From: Pseudomonas sp. Choline-02u-1
GTDB lineage: Bacteria; Pseudomonadota; Gammaproteobacteria; Pseudomonadales; Pseudomonadaceae
Direction: 5' to 3'
DNA length: 64,000 nucleotides
Assembly (NCBI RefSeq): GCF_002836515.1
Contig: NZ_PJBC01000059.1
Location: 168,372-232,371 of the forward strand
The position numbers were made by a program, and so were the translations under genes. Under the pieces are notes generated by a model, which worked only from the letters and a program-made list of their open reading frames with translations, had not been told where the DNA came from and searched no databases. This document shows, piece by piece, positions 26,642 to 35,053 of the stretch (positions are counted from its first letter, which is position 1; each line of letters begins with the position of its first letter).

Positions 26642-27728
26642 TGTCTTCTCCTTCGACCATGACGGCGGTCAGTGTGAGTGAGCGATCGAGCCGTACGCAG
26701 TCGGCCCAGGCGCCGGGGGCAAGGCGCCCGCGTTCGGTAATGCCGAGGTAGTCGGCGGGAAATTGCGACAGACGCTGCGAGGCTTCGCTGATCGGCAAAC
26801 CGATCTTGACCAGATTGCGCAGGGCCTGATCCATGGTCAGGGTGCTGCCGGCCAGCGTGCCGTCGGGCAGCCGCACGCCGCCCAGGCATTTGGTCACGGT
26901 GTGGCTGCCGAGCTTGTATTCACCGTCGGGCATGCCGGCGGCGGCGGTCGAATCGGTGACGCAATACAGGCAGGGGATCGAACGCAGGGCCACGCGAATG
27001 GCGCCGGGGTGCACGTGCAGCAGATCGGGAATCAGCTCGGCGTATTTGGCGTGGGCCAGTGCCGCGCCGACGATGCCCGGCTCGCGGTGATGCAGCGGGC
27101 TCATCGCGTTATACAGGTGAGTGAAACTGCTGGCGCCGGCAGCCAGCGCCGCGACGCCTTCCTCGTAGCTGCCGAGGGTGTGGCCGATCTGCATGCGAAT
27201 GCCACGGCTGCTCAGCTCACGGATCAATGCGTCATGGCCGGCGATTTCCGGGGCGATCGTAATCACGCGGATCGGCGCCAGCGCCAGATATTCTTCGACT
27301 TCGGCCATCAACGCGGTGTGGGCGAAGTTCGGTTGTGCGCCGAGTTTGCCGGGGTTGATGTACGGGCCTTCAAGGTGCACGCCAAGCACTCGCGCGGCGC
27401 CTTGCGGACGCTGCTCGCAGAATTCGCCTACCTCTTTCAAGACCCTGGAAATCTCGGCGCTTGGCGCGGTCATGGTCGTGGCCAGCAGCGACGTCGTGCC
27501 AAAACGCACGTGGGTTTTGCTGATGGTTTCGAAGGCTTCGGCGCCTTCCATGATGTCTTTGCCGCCACCGCCATGCACATGCAGGTCGATGAAACCCGGC
27601 AGTAGATAGGGCAGAGCGTTATCAGCCGGATCGCAGGGAACGCCTTCGATCGACACGACCTTGCCGTGTTCGTGAATCAGCCGGCCGCGAACCCAGCCGC
27701 TGGCGGTGAGGATGTTGTCTTCGGACAT
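26622..27728 (-). CDS. nagA: N-acetylglucosamine-6-P deacetylase
   Basis: Metal-dependent amidohydrolase that removes the acetyl group from GlcNAc 6-phosphate. The motif LPGFIDLHVHGGGG holds the metal-binding HxH. HLEGPYI, HLYNAMSP and the catalytic aspartate in VTDSTAAAGMPDG are present. At 368 residues it is full length. It follows the regulator by 24 bp and overlaps the deaminase gene by 20 bp. Confidence 0.95.
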   Translation of the reverse strand: MSEDNILTASGWVRGRLIHEHGKVVSIEGVPCDPADNALPYLLPGFIDLHVHGGGGKDIMEGAEAFETISKTHVRFGTTSLLATTMTAPSAEISRVLKEVGEFCEQRPQGAARVLGVHLEGPYINPGKLGAQPNFAHTALMAEVEEYLALAPIRVITIAPEIAGHDALIRELSSRGIRMQIGHTLGSYEEGVAALAAGASSFTHLYNAMSPLHHREPGIVGAALAHAKYAELIPDLLHVHPGAIRVALRSIPCLYCVTDSTAAAGMPDGEYKLGSHTVTKCLGGVRLPDGTLAGSTLTMDQALRNLVKIGLPISEASQRLSQFPADYLGITERGRLAPGAWADCVRLDRSLTLTAVMVEGEDIDFKNA

Positions 27729-27752
27729 TTTCGTTCTCGCTTGGGGCCGCGC

Positions 27753-28484
27753 TCAGCGGCGCAGCTCTGCTACAAAGTCGTAGTAGTCGTTGCGGCAATA
27801 GGTGTCGGTGACTTCGATCGGCGTGTTGTCTTCCAGATAGCCGACCCGGGTCATCAGCAGCATGGCGGTGCCGGGGGCGATGCCGACCAGCGCGGCGAAT
27901 TCGTCCGAAGCATTGATCGCCTGAATGTGCTGCAAGGCGCGGACGATCGGTTTGCCGATGCCGTCGAGGTATTCGTAGAGCGAATCGCCCACCGCTTGTG
28001 GCTTGGGCATGATCGAGGCGGGCAGGGTGCTCATCTCGATGGCCATCACCGTGTCATCGGCTTTGCGCAGGCGCTTCATGCGCGCCACCTTGTCGTTCGG
28101 CGACAGGCCAAGACGGATCAGTTCTTCGTGGGTCGGCAGGCTGATTTCCCGCTCCAGCCATTTTGAACTCGGCACGAAACCTTTGAGGCGCAGCATCTCG
28201 CTGAAGCCGGAAAGACGCGACAGCGGTTGCTCCAGGCGGGGGGTGATGAACGTGCCGGAGCCTTGCAGGCGGCGGATCAGGCCTTGATCGAGCAAAACCT
28301 CCAAAGCCTTGCGCGCGGTAACACGGGAAATACCGAGCTGGTCGCTGAGGTTGCGTTCGGACGGCATCGCCTGTTCCGCCTTCCATTGCCCGGCGTGAAT
28401 CGCCGCTTCCAGGTTGCGCGCCAGTTGCAAGTACAGCGGCGTCGGCTGGGAGTCGTCGGGACGTAGGGTTTGAAGGTCGTTCAT
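27753..28484 (-). CDS. GntR/HutC-family regulator of nag genes
   Basis: Likely represses the nag operon until an amino-sugar phosphate binds. The N-terminal winged helix (about 17-80) has ISRVTARKALEVLLDQGLIRRLQGSGTFI. The C-terminal UTRA ligand domain (about 95-235) contains FVPSSKWLERE and IEVTDTYCRNDYYDF. I chose ATG 28484 (MNDLQTLRP, 243 residues). The 22 residues upstream in frame have no family match. First gene of the operon; equivalent to nagQ of P. aeruginosa by position. Candidate operators lie just upstream. Confidence 0.88.
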   Translation of the reverse strand: MNDLQTLRPDDSQPTPLYLQLARNLEAAIHAGQWKAEQAMPSERNLSDQLGISRVTARKALEVLLDQGLIRRLQGSGTFITPRLEQPLSRLSGFSEMLRLKGFVPSSKWLEREISLPTHEELIRLGLSPNDKVARMKRLRKADDTVMAIEMSTLPASIMPKPQAVGDSLYEYLDGIGKPIVRALQHIQAINASDEFAALVGIAPGTAMLLMTRVGYLEDNTPIEVTDTYCRNDYYDFVAELRR

Positions 28485-28540
28485 GTAGGTCGTTTCCGTC
28501 GCGAGTATGGGATTTTTGTGGCTCGCTTGTGCGACGGAAG

Positions 28541-28634
28541 CTAATACCACTTGAATACCATGTCAACGCAGGTAAATGGCTTGTAACCCGCGAATATCGG
28601 GGCTTCAGGGGGTGGTGGTCTTAAGTGGTATTAG
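28541..28634. promoter_or_regulatory. Candidate operators for the nag regulator
   Basis: The heptamer AATACCA occurs at 28543-28549 and 28554-28560, one helical turn apart, and its complement TGGTATT occurs at 28626-28632. The first and third belong to an exact 12-bp inverted repeat (28541-28552 and 28623-28634). They lie 57-150 bp upstream of the GntR gene. TGGTATT/AATACCA half-sites are what I recall for NagQ-type GntR regulators in Xanthomonas. The assignment is inference. Confidence 0.55.
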
Positions 28635-28651
28635 TGGTGGACGTTGAAAAG

Positions 28652-28733
28652 CAAAAGATCGCAGCCTTCGGCAGCTCCTACAGTGGGAAGTGGTATCAAC
28701 CCTGTAGGAGCTGCCGACGGCTGCGATCTTTTG
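28652..28733. repeat. REP pair upstream of the nag operon
   Basis: Inverted copies of the TAGGAGCTGCCGAAGG family at 28652-28683 and 28702-28733; the second copy has GACGG instead of GAAGG. It separates the nag operon from the L,D-transpeptidase gene. Confidence 0.85.
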
Positions 28734-28765
28734 ATTTATTTTTTTGCGCTGACCAGCGGTCGAGG

Positions 28766-29281
28766 TTACGGGCGAATCTCGATCATCGTGCCGTCCGGCA
28801 CCAGATTCCACACTTCACGCATGTCGACGTTGCGCATGGCGATGCAGCCGTCGGTCCAGTCGAGGGTGTGAAACAGCTGTTCCGGATTGTCTTCCGAGTC
28901 CGGGGTGCCGTGGATCATGATCATCCCGCCGGGCTCGACCCCTTCACGGCGAGCGCGGGCGGCATCGCTGATGTTCGGGTAGGAGATGTGCATCGACAGG
29001 TTGAATTTCTCGCTGGTCTTGCGCCAGTCGATCCAATAGAAACCTTCCGGCGTGCGTTTGTCGCCCTCGATCAGTTTCGGCCCTTTCTTCGCGCCCTTGC
29101 CCAAGGAAATGCGATAGGTCTTCAGCGGCTTGCCGTCGGCAATCAACTGCAGTTGGTGGGCCGATTTCAGTACCAGGACTTTTTCGATCAGTGGCGTATT
29201 CGACGGCGTCACGGTGGTCACGAATGACGCTTGCGAAACGCTGACGAACGACAGGCAGAACAAGGCAAGCAACCAGCGCAT
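28766..29281 (-). CDS. L,D-transpeptidase (YkuD family)
   Basis: Exported 171-residue protein with a signal peptide (about 1-18, MRWLLALFCLSFVSVSQA). The YkuD catalytic domain has MIHGTP and the catalytic cysteine in DWTDGCIAMRN. Such enzymes form 3-3 cross-links or anchor lipoproteins to peptidoglycan; which one applies here cannot be told. The gene stands alone between two REP elements. Confidence 0.88.
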   Translation of the reverse strand: MRWLLALFCLSFVSVSQASFVTTVTPSNTPLIEKVLVLKSAHQLQLIADGKPLKTYRISLGKGAKKGPKLIEGDKRTPEGFYWIDWRKTSEKFNLSMHISYPNISDAARARREGVEPGGMIMIHGTPDSEDNPEQLFHTLDWTDGCIAMRNVDMREVWNLVPDGTMIEIRP

Positions 29282-29330
29282 TGAAACGATTCCCCAAGGA
29301 GTGACGCAATCAGGTTTTAGGTAGGAGCTG

Positions 29331-29355
29331 CCGAAGGCTGCGATCTTTTGATCTT
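29331..29355. repeat. Single REP of the TAGGAGCTGCC family
   Basis: One unpaired copy between the transpeptidase and Nudix genes. It ends exactly at the Nudix stop codon. Confidence 0.75.
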
Positions 29356-29910
29356 CTAGCCAACAATGACCGGCTGCACCAGTGGCGGGATCGATTCCGA
29401 ACGCACCGGGTAGTTCTCGATGCGCCGATCAGCGAAGAAGCATTCTAAGGTACGCCCGACCGTGCGGAAAGCCAGCTCGTCCCAAGGGATGTCGGCTTCG
29501 TCGAACAACTGCACTTCGAGGCTTTCGGGGCCGGCGGCAAACTCCAGATCGGCCAGTTCGGCGCGAAAGAACACATGCACCTGGCTGATGTGCGGCACGT
29601 CGATCAGCGTGTAGATGCTCAGGTTGCGCACCCGGGCGCAGGCTTCTTCGGCGGTTTCGCGGATGGCTGCCTGCTCGATGGTCTCGCCGTTTTCCATGAA
29701 CCCGGCAGGCAGGGTCCAGTAACCGAGGCGCGGCTCGATGGCGCGGCGACAGAGCAGCACCTGGCGGCCCCAGGTCGGCACGCACCCGGCGACGATATTG
29801 GGATTCTGATAGTGAATGGTCTGACAGCTTTCGCAGACATATCGCAGCCGCGAATCGCCTTCGGGAATGCGCTGGGTGACCGGGTTACCGCAGTGGCTGC
29901 AAAATTTCAT
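29356..29910 (-). CDS. Nudix hydrolase with N-terminal zinc ribbon
   Basis: 184 residues. Four cysteines in CSHCG and CESC form a zinc ribbon, as in NudC. The Nudix box is GFMENGETIEQAAIRETAEE, followed by ACA where the consensus has a glycine. It is shorter than true NudC (about 260 residues) and I do not see the NudC motif SQPWPFPxS. The substrate is therefore open; a nucleoside diphosphate derivative is likely. Monocistronic and divergent from the next Nudix gene. Confidence 0.85.
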   Translation of the reverse strand: MKFCSHCGNPVTQRIPEGDSRLRYVCESCQTIHYQNPNIVAGCVPTWGRQVLLCRRAIEPRLGYWTLPAGFMENGETIEQAAIRETAEEACARVRNLSIYTLIDVPHISQVHVFFRAELADLEFAAGPESLEVQLFDEADIPWDELAFRTVGRTLECFFADRRIENYPVRSESIPPLVQPVIVG

Positions 29911-30057
29911 GCTGAGGTTCCTGAATGCTGCGCCTATCTTGGCGTGCAGCGGGGCCGGTCGGCAAGTTGTCGTTTCGCGACACGGCGGCTTTCAGGGGCT
30001 TGGGCGCTCGCTTTGATTGGTGCATGATGCGGAGCAAGGCACCGATCGAGAACACTC

Positions 30058-30657
30058 ATGCTGGACGAGCTACTGCATAGGGTAAGCAACCACACACCGC
30101 GCACGCTGGAGACCGACGCACGTTTTCCCGAAGCCGCCGTGCTGGTACCGATCACCCGCAGTGACGAACCGGAACTGGTCCTGACGCTGCGCGCCAGCGG
30201 GCTTTCGACCCACGGCGGCGAAGTCGCCTTCCCCGGAGGTCGCCGCGACCCGGAAGATCCGGACCTCATATTCACCGCGCTGCGTGAAGCCGAAGAAGAA
30301 ATCGGTTTGCCGCCGGGCCTGGTCGAAGTCATTGGCCCGCTCAGTCCACTGATTTCCCTGCACGGCATCAAGGTAACGCCGTATGTCGGGGTGATTCCAG
30401 ACTTTGTCGAATACCAGCCAAATGATGCTGAAATCGCCGCCGTCTTCAGCGTTCCACTGGAATTCTTCCGCAAGGACCCGCGCGAGCACACCCATCGCAT
30501 CGACTATCAGGGCCGCAGTTGGTACGTGCCGAGCTATCGCTTCGGCGAGTACAAGATCTGGGGCCTGACGGCAATCATGATCGTCGAGTTGATCAACCTG
30601 CTCTATGACGCCAGAATCAGCCTGCACCGACCGCCGAAAAGCTTTATCGATACCTGA
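30058..30657 (+). CDS. Nudix hydrolase, CoA pyrophosphatase-like
   Basis: 199 residues. The upstream motif LVLTLRASGLSTHGGEVAFP and the Nudix box GGRRDPEDPDLIFTALREAE followed by EEIG mark the coenzyme A diphosphatase subgroup (YeaB/NudL type), which cleaves CoA to phosphopantetheine and 3',5'-ADP. The specificity is inferred from motifs. It starts a plus-strand group with the gamma-carbonic anhydrase (39-bp gap) and the DUF1289 gene. Confidence 0.88.
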   Translation: MLDELLHRVSNHTPRTLETDARFPEAAVLVPITRSDEPELVLTLRASGLSTHGGEVAFPGGRRDPEDPDLIFTALREAEEEIGLPPGLVEVIGPLSPLISLHGIKVTPYVGVIPDFVEYQPNDAEIAAVFSVPLEFFRKDPREHTHRIDYQGRSWYVPSYRFGEYKIWGLTAIMIVELINLLYDARISLHRPPKSFIDT

Positions 30658-30696
30658 GCCGTCGTTCGAACGGCCGTGAGCCCCGAGGAAAACAAG

Positions 30697-31221
30697 ATGA
30701 AATACCGCCTGGGCGACGCCCGTGTCGACACCCATCCACAGAGCTGGGTCGCGCCCAATGCCGTGCTGGTGGGCAAGGTCCGCCTGGAAGAGGGCGCCAA
30801 TGTCTGGTTCAACGCCGTATTGCGCGGCGATAACGAACTGATCCTCATCGGCAAGAACAGCAATGTGCAGGACGGTACGGTGATGCACACCGACATGGGC
30901 TATCCACTGACCATCGGTACCGGCGTGACCATCGGCCACAACGCGATGCTCCACGGCTGCACGGTCGGCGATTACAGCCTGATCGGCATCAACGCAGTGA
31001 TTCTCAACGGCGCGAAGATCGGCAAGAACTGCATCATCGGCGCCAACTCGCTGATCGGCGAAGGCAAGGAAATTCCCGACGGTTCGCTGGTCATGGGCTC
31101 GCCGGGCAAGGTTGTGCGCGAACTGACCGAGGCGCAGAAAAAGATGCTTGAAGCCAGCGCCGCGCACTATGTGCATAACTCGCAGCGTTACGCCCGCGAT
31201 CTGGTCGAGCAAGAACAATGA
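30697..31221 (+). CDS. Gamma-carbonic anhydrase-like protein
   Basis: Left-handed beta-helix (hexapeptide repeat) protein of 174 residues. The metal-binding histidines are in VMHTDMGYP and TIGHNAMLHGC. Active enzyme or a regulatory homologue (PaaY/CaiE/YrdA group) cannot be separated by eye. I chose ATG 30697 (MKYRLGDAR), which has GAGGAAA 6-12 bp upstream, over a GTG at 30676. It overlaps the next gene by ATGA. Confidence 0.9.
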   Translation: MKYRLGDARVDTHPQSWVAPNAVLVGKVRLEEGANVWFNAVLRGDNELILIGKNSNVQDGTVMHTDMGYPLTIGTGVTIGHNAMLHGCTVGDYSLIGINAVILNGAKIGKNCIIGANSLIGEGKEIPDGSLVMGSPGKVVRELTEAQKKMLEASAAHYVHNSQRYARDLVEQEQ

Positions 31222-31433
31222 CCGCTGTTGAACGACCAGTCGCCTCGCCGTGTGTGAATATCTGCGCGCTGGATGAGGACGATATTTGCACCGGCTGCCA
31301 GCGCACGGTCGCAGAGATCACCCGTTGGGGCCGCATGAGCAGTGACGAGCGCCGCGTGGTGCTGGGGTTGTGTCATGAGCGGGCGAAAGCGAGCGGGCTG
31401 GTTTGGATGACCCCCGGAAAATCCGGCGCCTGA
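31218..31433 (+). CDS. DUF1289 cysteine-rich small protein
   Basis: 71 residues. The cluster SPCVNICALDEDDICTGCQR followed by TVAEITRW is diagnostic of DUF1289. Four cysteines suggest metal binding; function unknown. It overlaps the carbonic anhydrase gene by 4 bp, so the two are coupled. Confidence 0.88.
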   Translation: MTAVERPVASPCVNICALDEDDICTGCQRTVAEITRWGRMSSDERRVVLGLCHERAKASGLVWMTPGKSGA

Positions 31434-31442
31434 ATCACCGCT

Positions 31443-31509
31443 TTCGCGAGCAAGCCCGCTCCCACAGTTGGAATGAGATCTCATGTAGGAGCGGGCTTGC
31501 TCGCGAAGA
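31443..31509. repeat. REP pair, GTGGGAGCGGG family
   Basis: A left inverted copy (31443-31466) and a right direct copy (about 31484-31509; core TAGGAGCGGGCTTGCTCGCG) flank a short spacer. Note the TAGGAG variant start in the right arm. Confidence 0.85.
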
Positions 31510-31588
31510 GGCCAGTACATTCACTACTTCTTATTGGCTCACAACACGGCCTGAAGTAACCTGTGCGCCACATTCACAGGCCGCCCCC

Positions 31589-32056
31589 ATGATTTTCCTC
31601 ATCGCCTACATCAGCAGCGTCGTGCTGATCAACTTCGCCTTTTCCACCGCACCGCACCTGGACATCATCTGGTCGGCCTGGGGCGGTTTGGTGTTCGTGC
31701 TGCGCGACATGGTGCAAACCCGCTTCGGTCATGGCGCAATCGTGGCCATGCTGGCGGCGCTGGTGCTGTCGTACATCACCTCTGACCCTTCCATTGCGCT
31801 GGCCAGCGCTACGGCGTTTGCAGTCTCCGAGTGCATCGACTGGCTGGTGTTCAGCATTACCAAACGGCCGTTGCGCGACCGCTTGTGGATCAGTTCGGCA
31901 CTGAGCATTCCGCTGGATACCTTCATCTTTTTCGGCATGATCGACGCCTTGACGCCACCAGTGATCATCACTGCCCTGGCCTCGAAGTTCGCTGGCGTCA
32001 CCGCAGTCTGGCTGATCATGGCCTGGCGTGACCGCAAACAGGCTGTCACCAGCTGA
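31589..32056 (+). CDS. VUT-family membrane transporter
   Basis: 155 residues with about five hydrophobic segments. It belongs to the VUT/YhhQ-like group, whose known members import the queuosine precursor preQ0 or related vitamins. AVSECIDWLVFSITKRP is a conserved loop. I chose ATG 31589 because translation upstream in the same frame runs through the REP element. There is no good ribosome-binding site; a small hairpin (CCTGTG/CACAGG, about 31559-31580) sits just before the start. The true substrate cannot be told. Confidence 0.78.
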   Translation: MIFLIAYISSVVLINFAFSTAPHLDIIWSAWGGLVFVLRDMVQTRFGHGAIVAMLAALVLSYITSDPSIALASATAFAVSECIDWLVFSITKRPLRDRLWISSALSIPLDTFIFFGMIDALTPPVIITALASKFAGVTAVWLIMAWRDRKQAVTS

Positions 32057-32077
32057 AGCCAAACCCTCGGGTTCATG

Positions 32078-32110
32078 TAAAATGCCGCGCTTTCTCCCCA
32101 TGGAAAGCGC
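32078..32110 (+). promoter_or_regulatory. purT -10 element and leader hairpin
   Basis: TAAAAT at 32078-32083 is a good -10; the -35 region is weak. It is followed at once by a perfect 8-bp stem (32087-32094 with 32103-32110) in the purT leader. There is no T run, so it is not an ordinary terminator. Confidence 0.4.
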
Positions 32111-32156
32111 ACTTGCGTGGCTTTCCTCGATGATCCGCTTCCTTTGAGGACCTGAG

Positions 32157-33338
32157 ATGACCCGTATCGGAACTCCATTGTCGCCAACCGCGACCCGCGT
32201 ATTGCTGTGTGGCTGTGGTGAGTTGGGCAAGGAAGTGGTAATCGAACTCCAGCGCCTGGGCGTTGAAGTGATTGCCGTCGACCGCTACGCCAACGCGCCG
32301 GCCATGCAAGTGGCCCATCGCAGCCACGTGATCAACATGCTCGACGGCGCTGCACTGCGCGCTGTGATCGAAGCCGAGAAACCGCACTTCATCGTGCCGG
32401 AAATCGAAGCCATCGCCACCGCCACGCTGGTCGAGCTGGAAGCCGAAGGCTTCACCGTGATCCCGACCGCCCGTGCGGCGCAGTTGACCATGAACCGCGA
32501 AGGCATCCGTCGTCTGGCCGCCGAAGAGCTCGACCTGCCGACCTCGCCGTATCACTTCGCCGACACCTTTGAGGACTACAGCAAAGCCGTCCAGGACCTG
32601 GGTTTCCCTTGCGTGGTCAAGCCGGTAATGAGTTCGTCGGGCAAGGGCCAGAGCCTGCTGCGCAGCGTCGATGACGTGCAGAAGGCCTGGGATTACGCGC
32701 AAGAGGGCGGTCGCGCCGGCAAAGGTCGGGTGATCGTCGAAGGCTTCATCGATTTCGATTACGAAATCACCCTGCTGACCGTGCGCCACATTGGCGGCAC
32801 CACGTTCTGCGCCCCGGTCGGTCACCGTCAGGAGAAGGGCGACTATCAGGAATCCTGGCAGCCACAAGCCATGAGCCCGATTGCTCTGGCTGAATCCGAG
32901 CGCGTCGCCAAAGCGGTGACTGAAGCGCTGGGTGGCCGCGGACTGTTCGGCGTCGAGCTGTTCATCAAAGGCGATCAGGTGTGGTTCAGCGAAGTCTCGC
33001 CGCGCCCGCATGACACCGGTCTGGTCACGCTGATTTCTCAGGATCTGTCGCAATTTGCGCTGCACGCCCGCGCCATTCTCGGCCTGCCGGTACCGCTGAT
33101 CCGTCAGTTCGGGCCATCGGCGTCGGCGGTGATTCTGGTCGAAGGGCAATCGACCCAGACCGCATTCGCCAATCTGGGTGCTGCGTTGAGCGAGCCGGAT
33201 ACCGCGCTGCGTCTGTTCGGCAAGCCTGAAGTGAACGGCCAGCGTCGCATGGGCGTGGCGCTGGCACGGGATGAGTCGATTGAGGCTGCACGTGCCAAGG
33301 CGACCCGTGCGTCGCAGGCGGTTGTTGTAGAGCTGTAA
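32157..33338 (+). CDS. purT: Formate-dependent GAR transformylase
   Basis: Uses formate and ATP to formylate glycinamide ribonucleotide, a folate-independent route for step three of purine synthesis. It has the ATP-grasp layout: N-terminal GCGELGKEVVIELQRLG, central FPCVVKPVMSSSGKGQS, and FSEVSPRPHDTG in the active site. The 393 residues are usual. It has its own promoter region and is monocistronic. The window also holds purL. Confidence 0.96.
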   Translation: MTRIGTPLSPTATRVLLCGCGELGKEVVIELQRLGVEVIAVDRYANAPAMQVAHRSHVINMLDGAALRAVIEAEKPHFIVPEIEAIATATLVELEAEGFTVIPTARAAQLTMNREGIRRLAAEELDLPTSPYHFADTFEDYSKAVQDLGFPCVVKPVMSSSGKGQSLLRSVDDVQKAWDYAQEGGRAGKGRVIVEGFIDFDYEITLLTVRHIGGTTFCAPVGHRQEKGDYQESWQPQAMSPIALAESERVAKAVTEALGGRGLFGVELFIKGDQVWFSEVSPRPHDTGLVTLISQDLSQFALHARAILGLPVPLIRQFGPSASAVILVEGQSTQTAFANLGAALSEPDTALRLFGKPEVNGQRRMGVALARDESIEAARAKATRASQAVVVEL

Positions 33339-33352
33339 ACCGAGTCGCGGCA

Positions 33353-33443
33353 TTCGCGAGCAAGCCCGCTCCCACATGGGATTTGGTTGGACACAAGATT
33401 TGTGGCCAACCAATAAACCAGTGGGAGCGGGCTTGCTCGCGAA
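33353..33443. repeat. REP pair, GTGGGAGCGGG family
   Basis: Copies at 33353-33375 (inverted) and 33421-33443 (direct) flank about 45 bp, in the gap between convergent purT and the MHS transporter. Confidence 0.85.
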
Positions 33444-33458
33444 GCTTTTGATCTTGCG

Positions 33459-34775
33459 TCAGGCAACCCGATTCAGATCGTTATCCCGCGTCTCTTTCAA
33501 GCACACCACCGCAATCAGACTCAACACCGCTGCCGCCGACACATACCCGCCGACATAGCTCAACCCGCCCATCGCTACCAGTTTCTGCGCAAAGAACGGC
33601 GCCGCCGAGGCCCCGACGATCCCGCCGAGGTTATATGCCGCCGAAGCGCCGGTATAACGCACGTGGGTCGGAAACAGTTCAGGCAACAGCGCCCCCATCG
33701 GCGCGAATGTCACGCCCATCAAAAACAGCTCGATGCACAGAAACAGCGCCACGCCCCAGGTCGAGCCCTGCGTCAGCAACGGTTCCATCAGGAATCCGGA
33801 CAGAATCGCCAGCACGCCACCGATGATCAGCACCGGTTTGCGCCCGTAACGGTCGCTGGCCCAAGCGGATAATGGCGTCGCTGCGGCCATGAACAACACG
33901 GCAAAGCACAGCAGGCCGAGGAACGTTTCGCGGCTGTAACCCAGCGTGGATACGCCGTAGCTGAGCGAAAACACTGTCGAGATATAGAACAGCGCATAGC
34001 AGACCACCATCGCCGCCGCACCGAGCAGCGTCGGCGCCCAGTATTGGCTGAACAACTCGACCAGCGGCACTTTTACCCGCTCCTGACGGGCGATCGCATT
34101 GGCGAAGACCGGCGTTTCGTGCAGCTTGAGGCGCACATACAGGCCGACCATCACCAGCGCTGCGCTGAGCAGAAACGGAATGCGCCAGCCCCAACTGCGG
34201 AACTGCTCGTCATCCAGCGTCATGGCCAAGGTCAGGAACAAACCGTTGGCCGCCAGAAAGCCAATCGATGGGCCGAGCTGCGGGAACATGCCGAACCAGG
34301 CGCGCTTGCCTTTCGGCGCGTTTTCCGTAGCCAGCAGCGCCGCGCCGCCCCATTCGCCGCCAAGGCCAAGGCCCTGGCCGAAACGCAGCACGCACAGCAG
34401 AATTGGCGCCCAGGCACCAATGCTGTCGTAGCCCGGCAGGACGCCGATCAATGTTGTGCAGACGCCCATCAATAGTAGCGAAGCGACCAGCGTCGATTTG
34501 CGCCCGATGCGGTCGCCGAAGTGGCCAAACAGCGCCGAGCCCAGTGGTCGGGCGAGGAAGGCAATACCAAAAGTGAGAAATGCCGACAGCATCTGTGCCG
34601 TACCGGAGGTCTGCGGAAAGAACACCGGCCCGATCACCAGCGCCGCAGCAGTGGCATAAACGTAGAAGTCGTAGAACTCGATGGCGGTGCCGATGAAGCT
34701 TGCCGTGGCCACGCGGGTGGCGGAATTGGTCGGCTGGGCAGGCGCGGTTTCGCTGTAAGCGGTATGGGTTGTCAT
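33459..34775 (-). CDS. MHS-family major facilitator transporter
   Basis: 438 residues, twelve predicted membrane segments. The first segment contains SFIGTAIEFYDFYVYATAAA. GHFGDRIGRKSTL and GLGLGGEWGGAALLATENAP are the signatures of the metabolite:H+ symporter family (shikimate, alpha-ketoglutarate, proline/betaine). I chose ATG 34775 (MTTHTAYSE), with AGGGA about 8 bp upstream. No catabolic gene lies beside it, so the substrate is open. Confidence 0.88.
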   Translation of the reverse strand: MTTHTAYSETAPAQPTNSATRVATASFIGTAIEFYDFYVYATAAALVIGPVFFPQTSGTAQMLSAFLTFGIAFLARPLGSALFGHFGDRIGRKSTLVASLLLMGVCTTLIGVLPGYDSIGAWAPILLCVLRFGQGLGLGGEWGGAALLATENAPKGKRAWFGMFPQLGPSIGFLAANGLFLTLAMTLDDEQFRSWGWRIPFLLSAALVMVGLYVRLKLHETPVFANAIARQERVKVPLVELFSQYWAPTLLGAAAMVVCYALFYISTVFSLSYGVSTLGYSRETFLGLLCFAVLFMAAATPLSAWASDRYGRKPVLIIGGVLAILSGFLMEPLLTQGSTWGVALFLCIELFLMGVTFAPMGALLPELFPTHVRYTGASAAYNLGGIVGASAAPFFAQKLVAMGGLSYVGGYVSAAAVLSLIAVVCLKETRDNDLNRVA

Positions 34776-34990
34776 ACGGTGATCCCTGACAGTCATGAGC
34801 TCCAGTGGAGCGAATTTTATGGTCGAACACCCAGGGATGTGGGGTAGGGCGCGAGCGCTGTTTCGAGTAGGAACAGTCGTCGGTTTGCAACGCAACAGTC
34901 GGGATCCGGAAGTGCCGGGTAAGCACAGGGATCGACGGCGCTTGGGTAAGCGCCTCGATTATAGGAAGGGGGCTAACGATCAAACAAGCG

Positions 34991-35050
34991 CAAAAGATCG
35001 CAGGGTAGGAGCTGCCGAAGGCCCGGGCCGCGATCGGACGATCTTTTGAT
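34991..35050. repeat. Degenerate REP of the TAGGAGCTGCC family
   Basis: CAAAAGATCGCAG faces CGATCTTTTG, with an internal TAGGAGCTGCCGAAGGCCCG. The arrangement looks like a rearranged or nested copy. The rest of 34776-35053 shows nothing else. Confidence 0.65.
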
Positions 35051-35053
35051 TTT

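Noticed and set aside
31517..31588. A preQ1 riboswitch upstream of the VUT transporter
   Set aside because: The expected pseudoknot consensus is not visible; only a 6-bp stem is seen.
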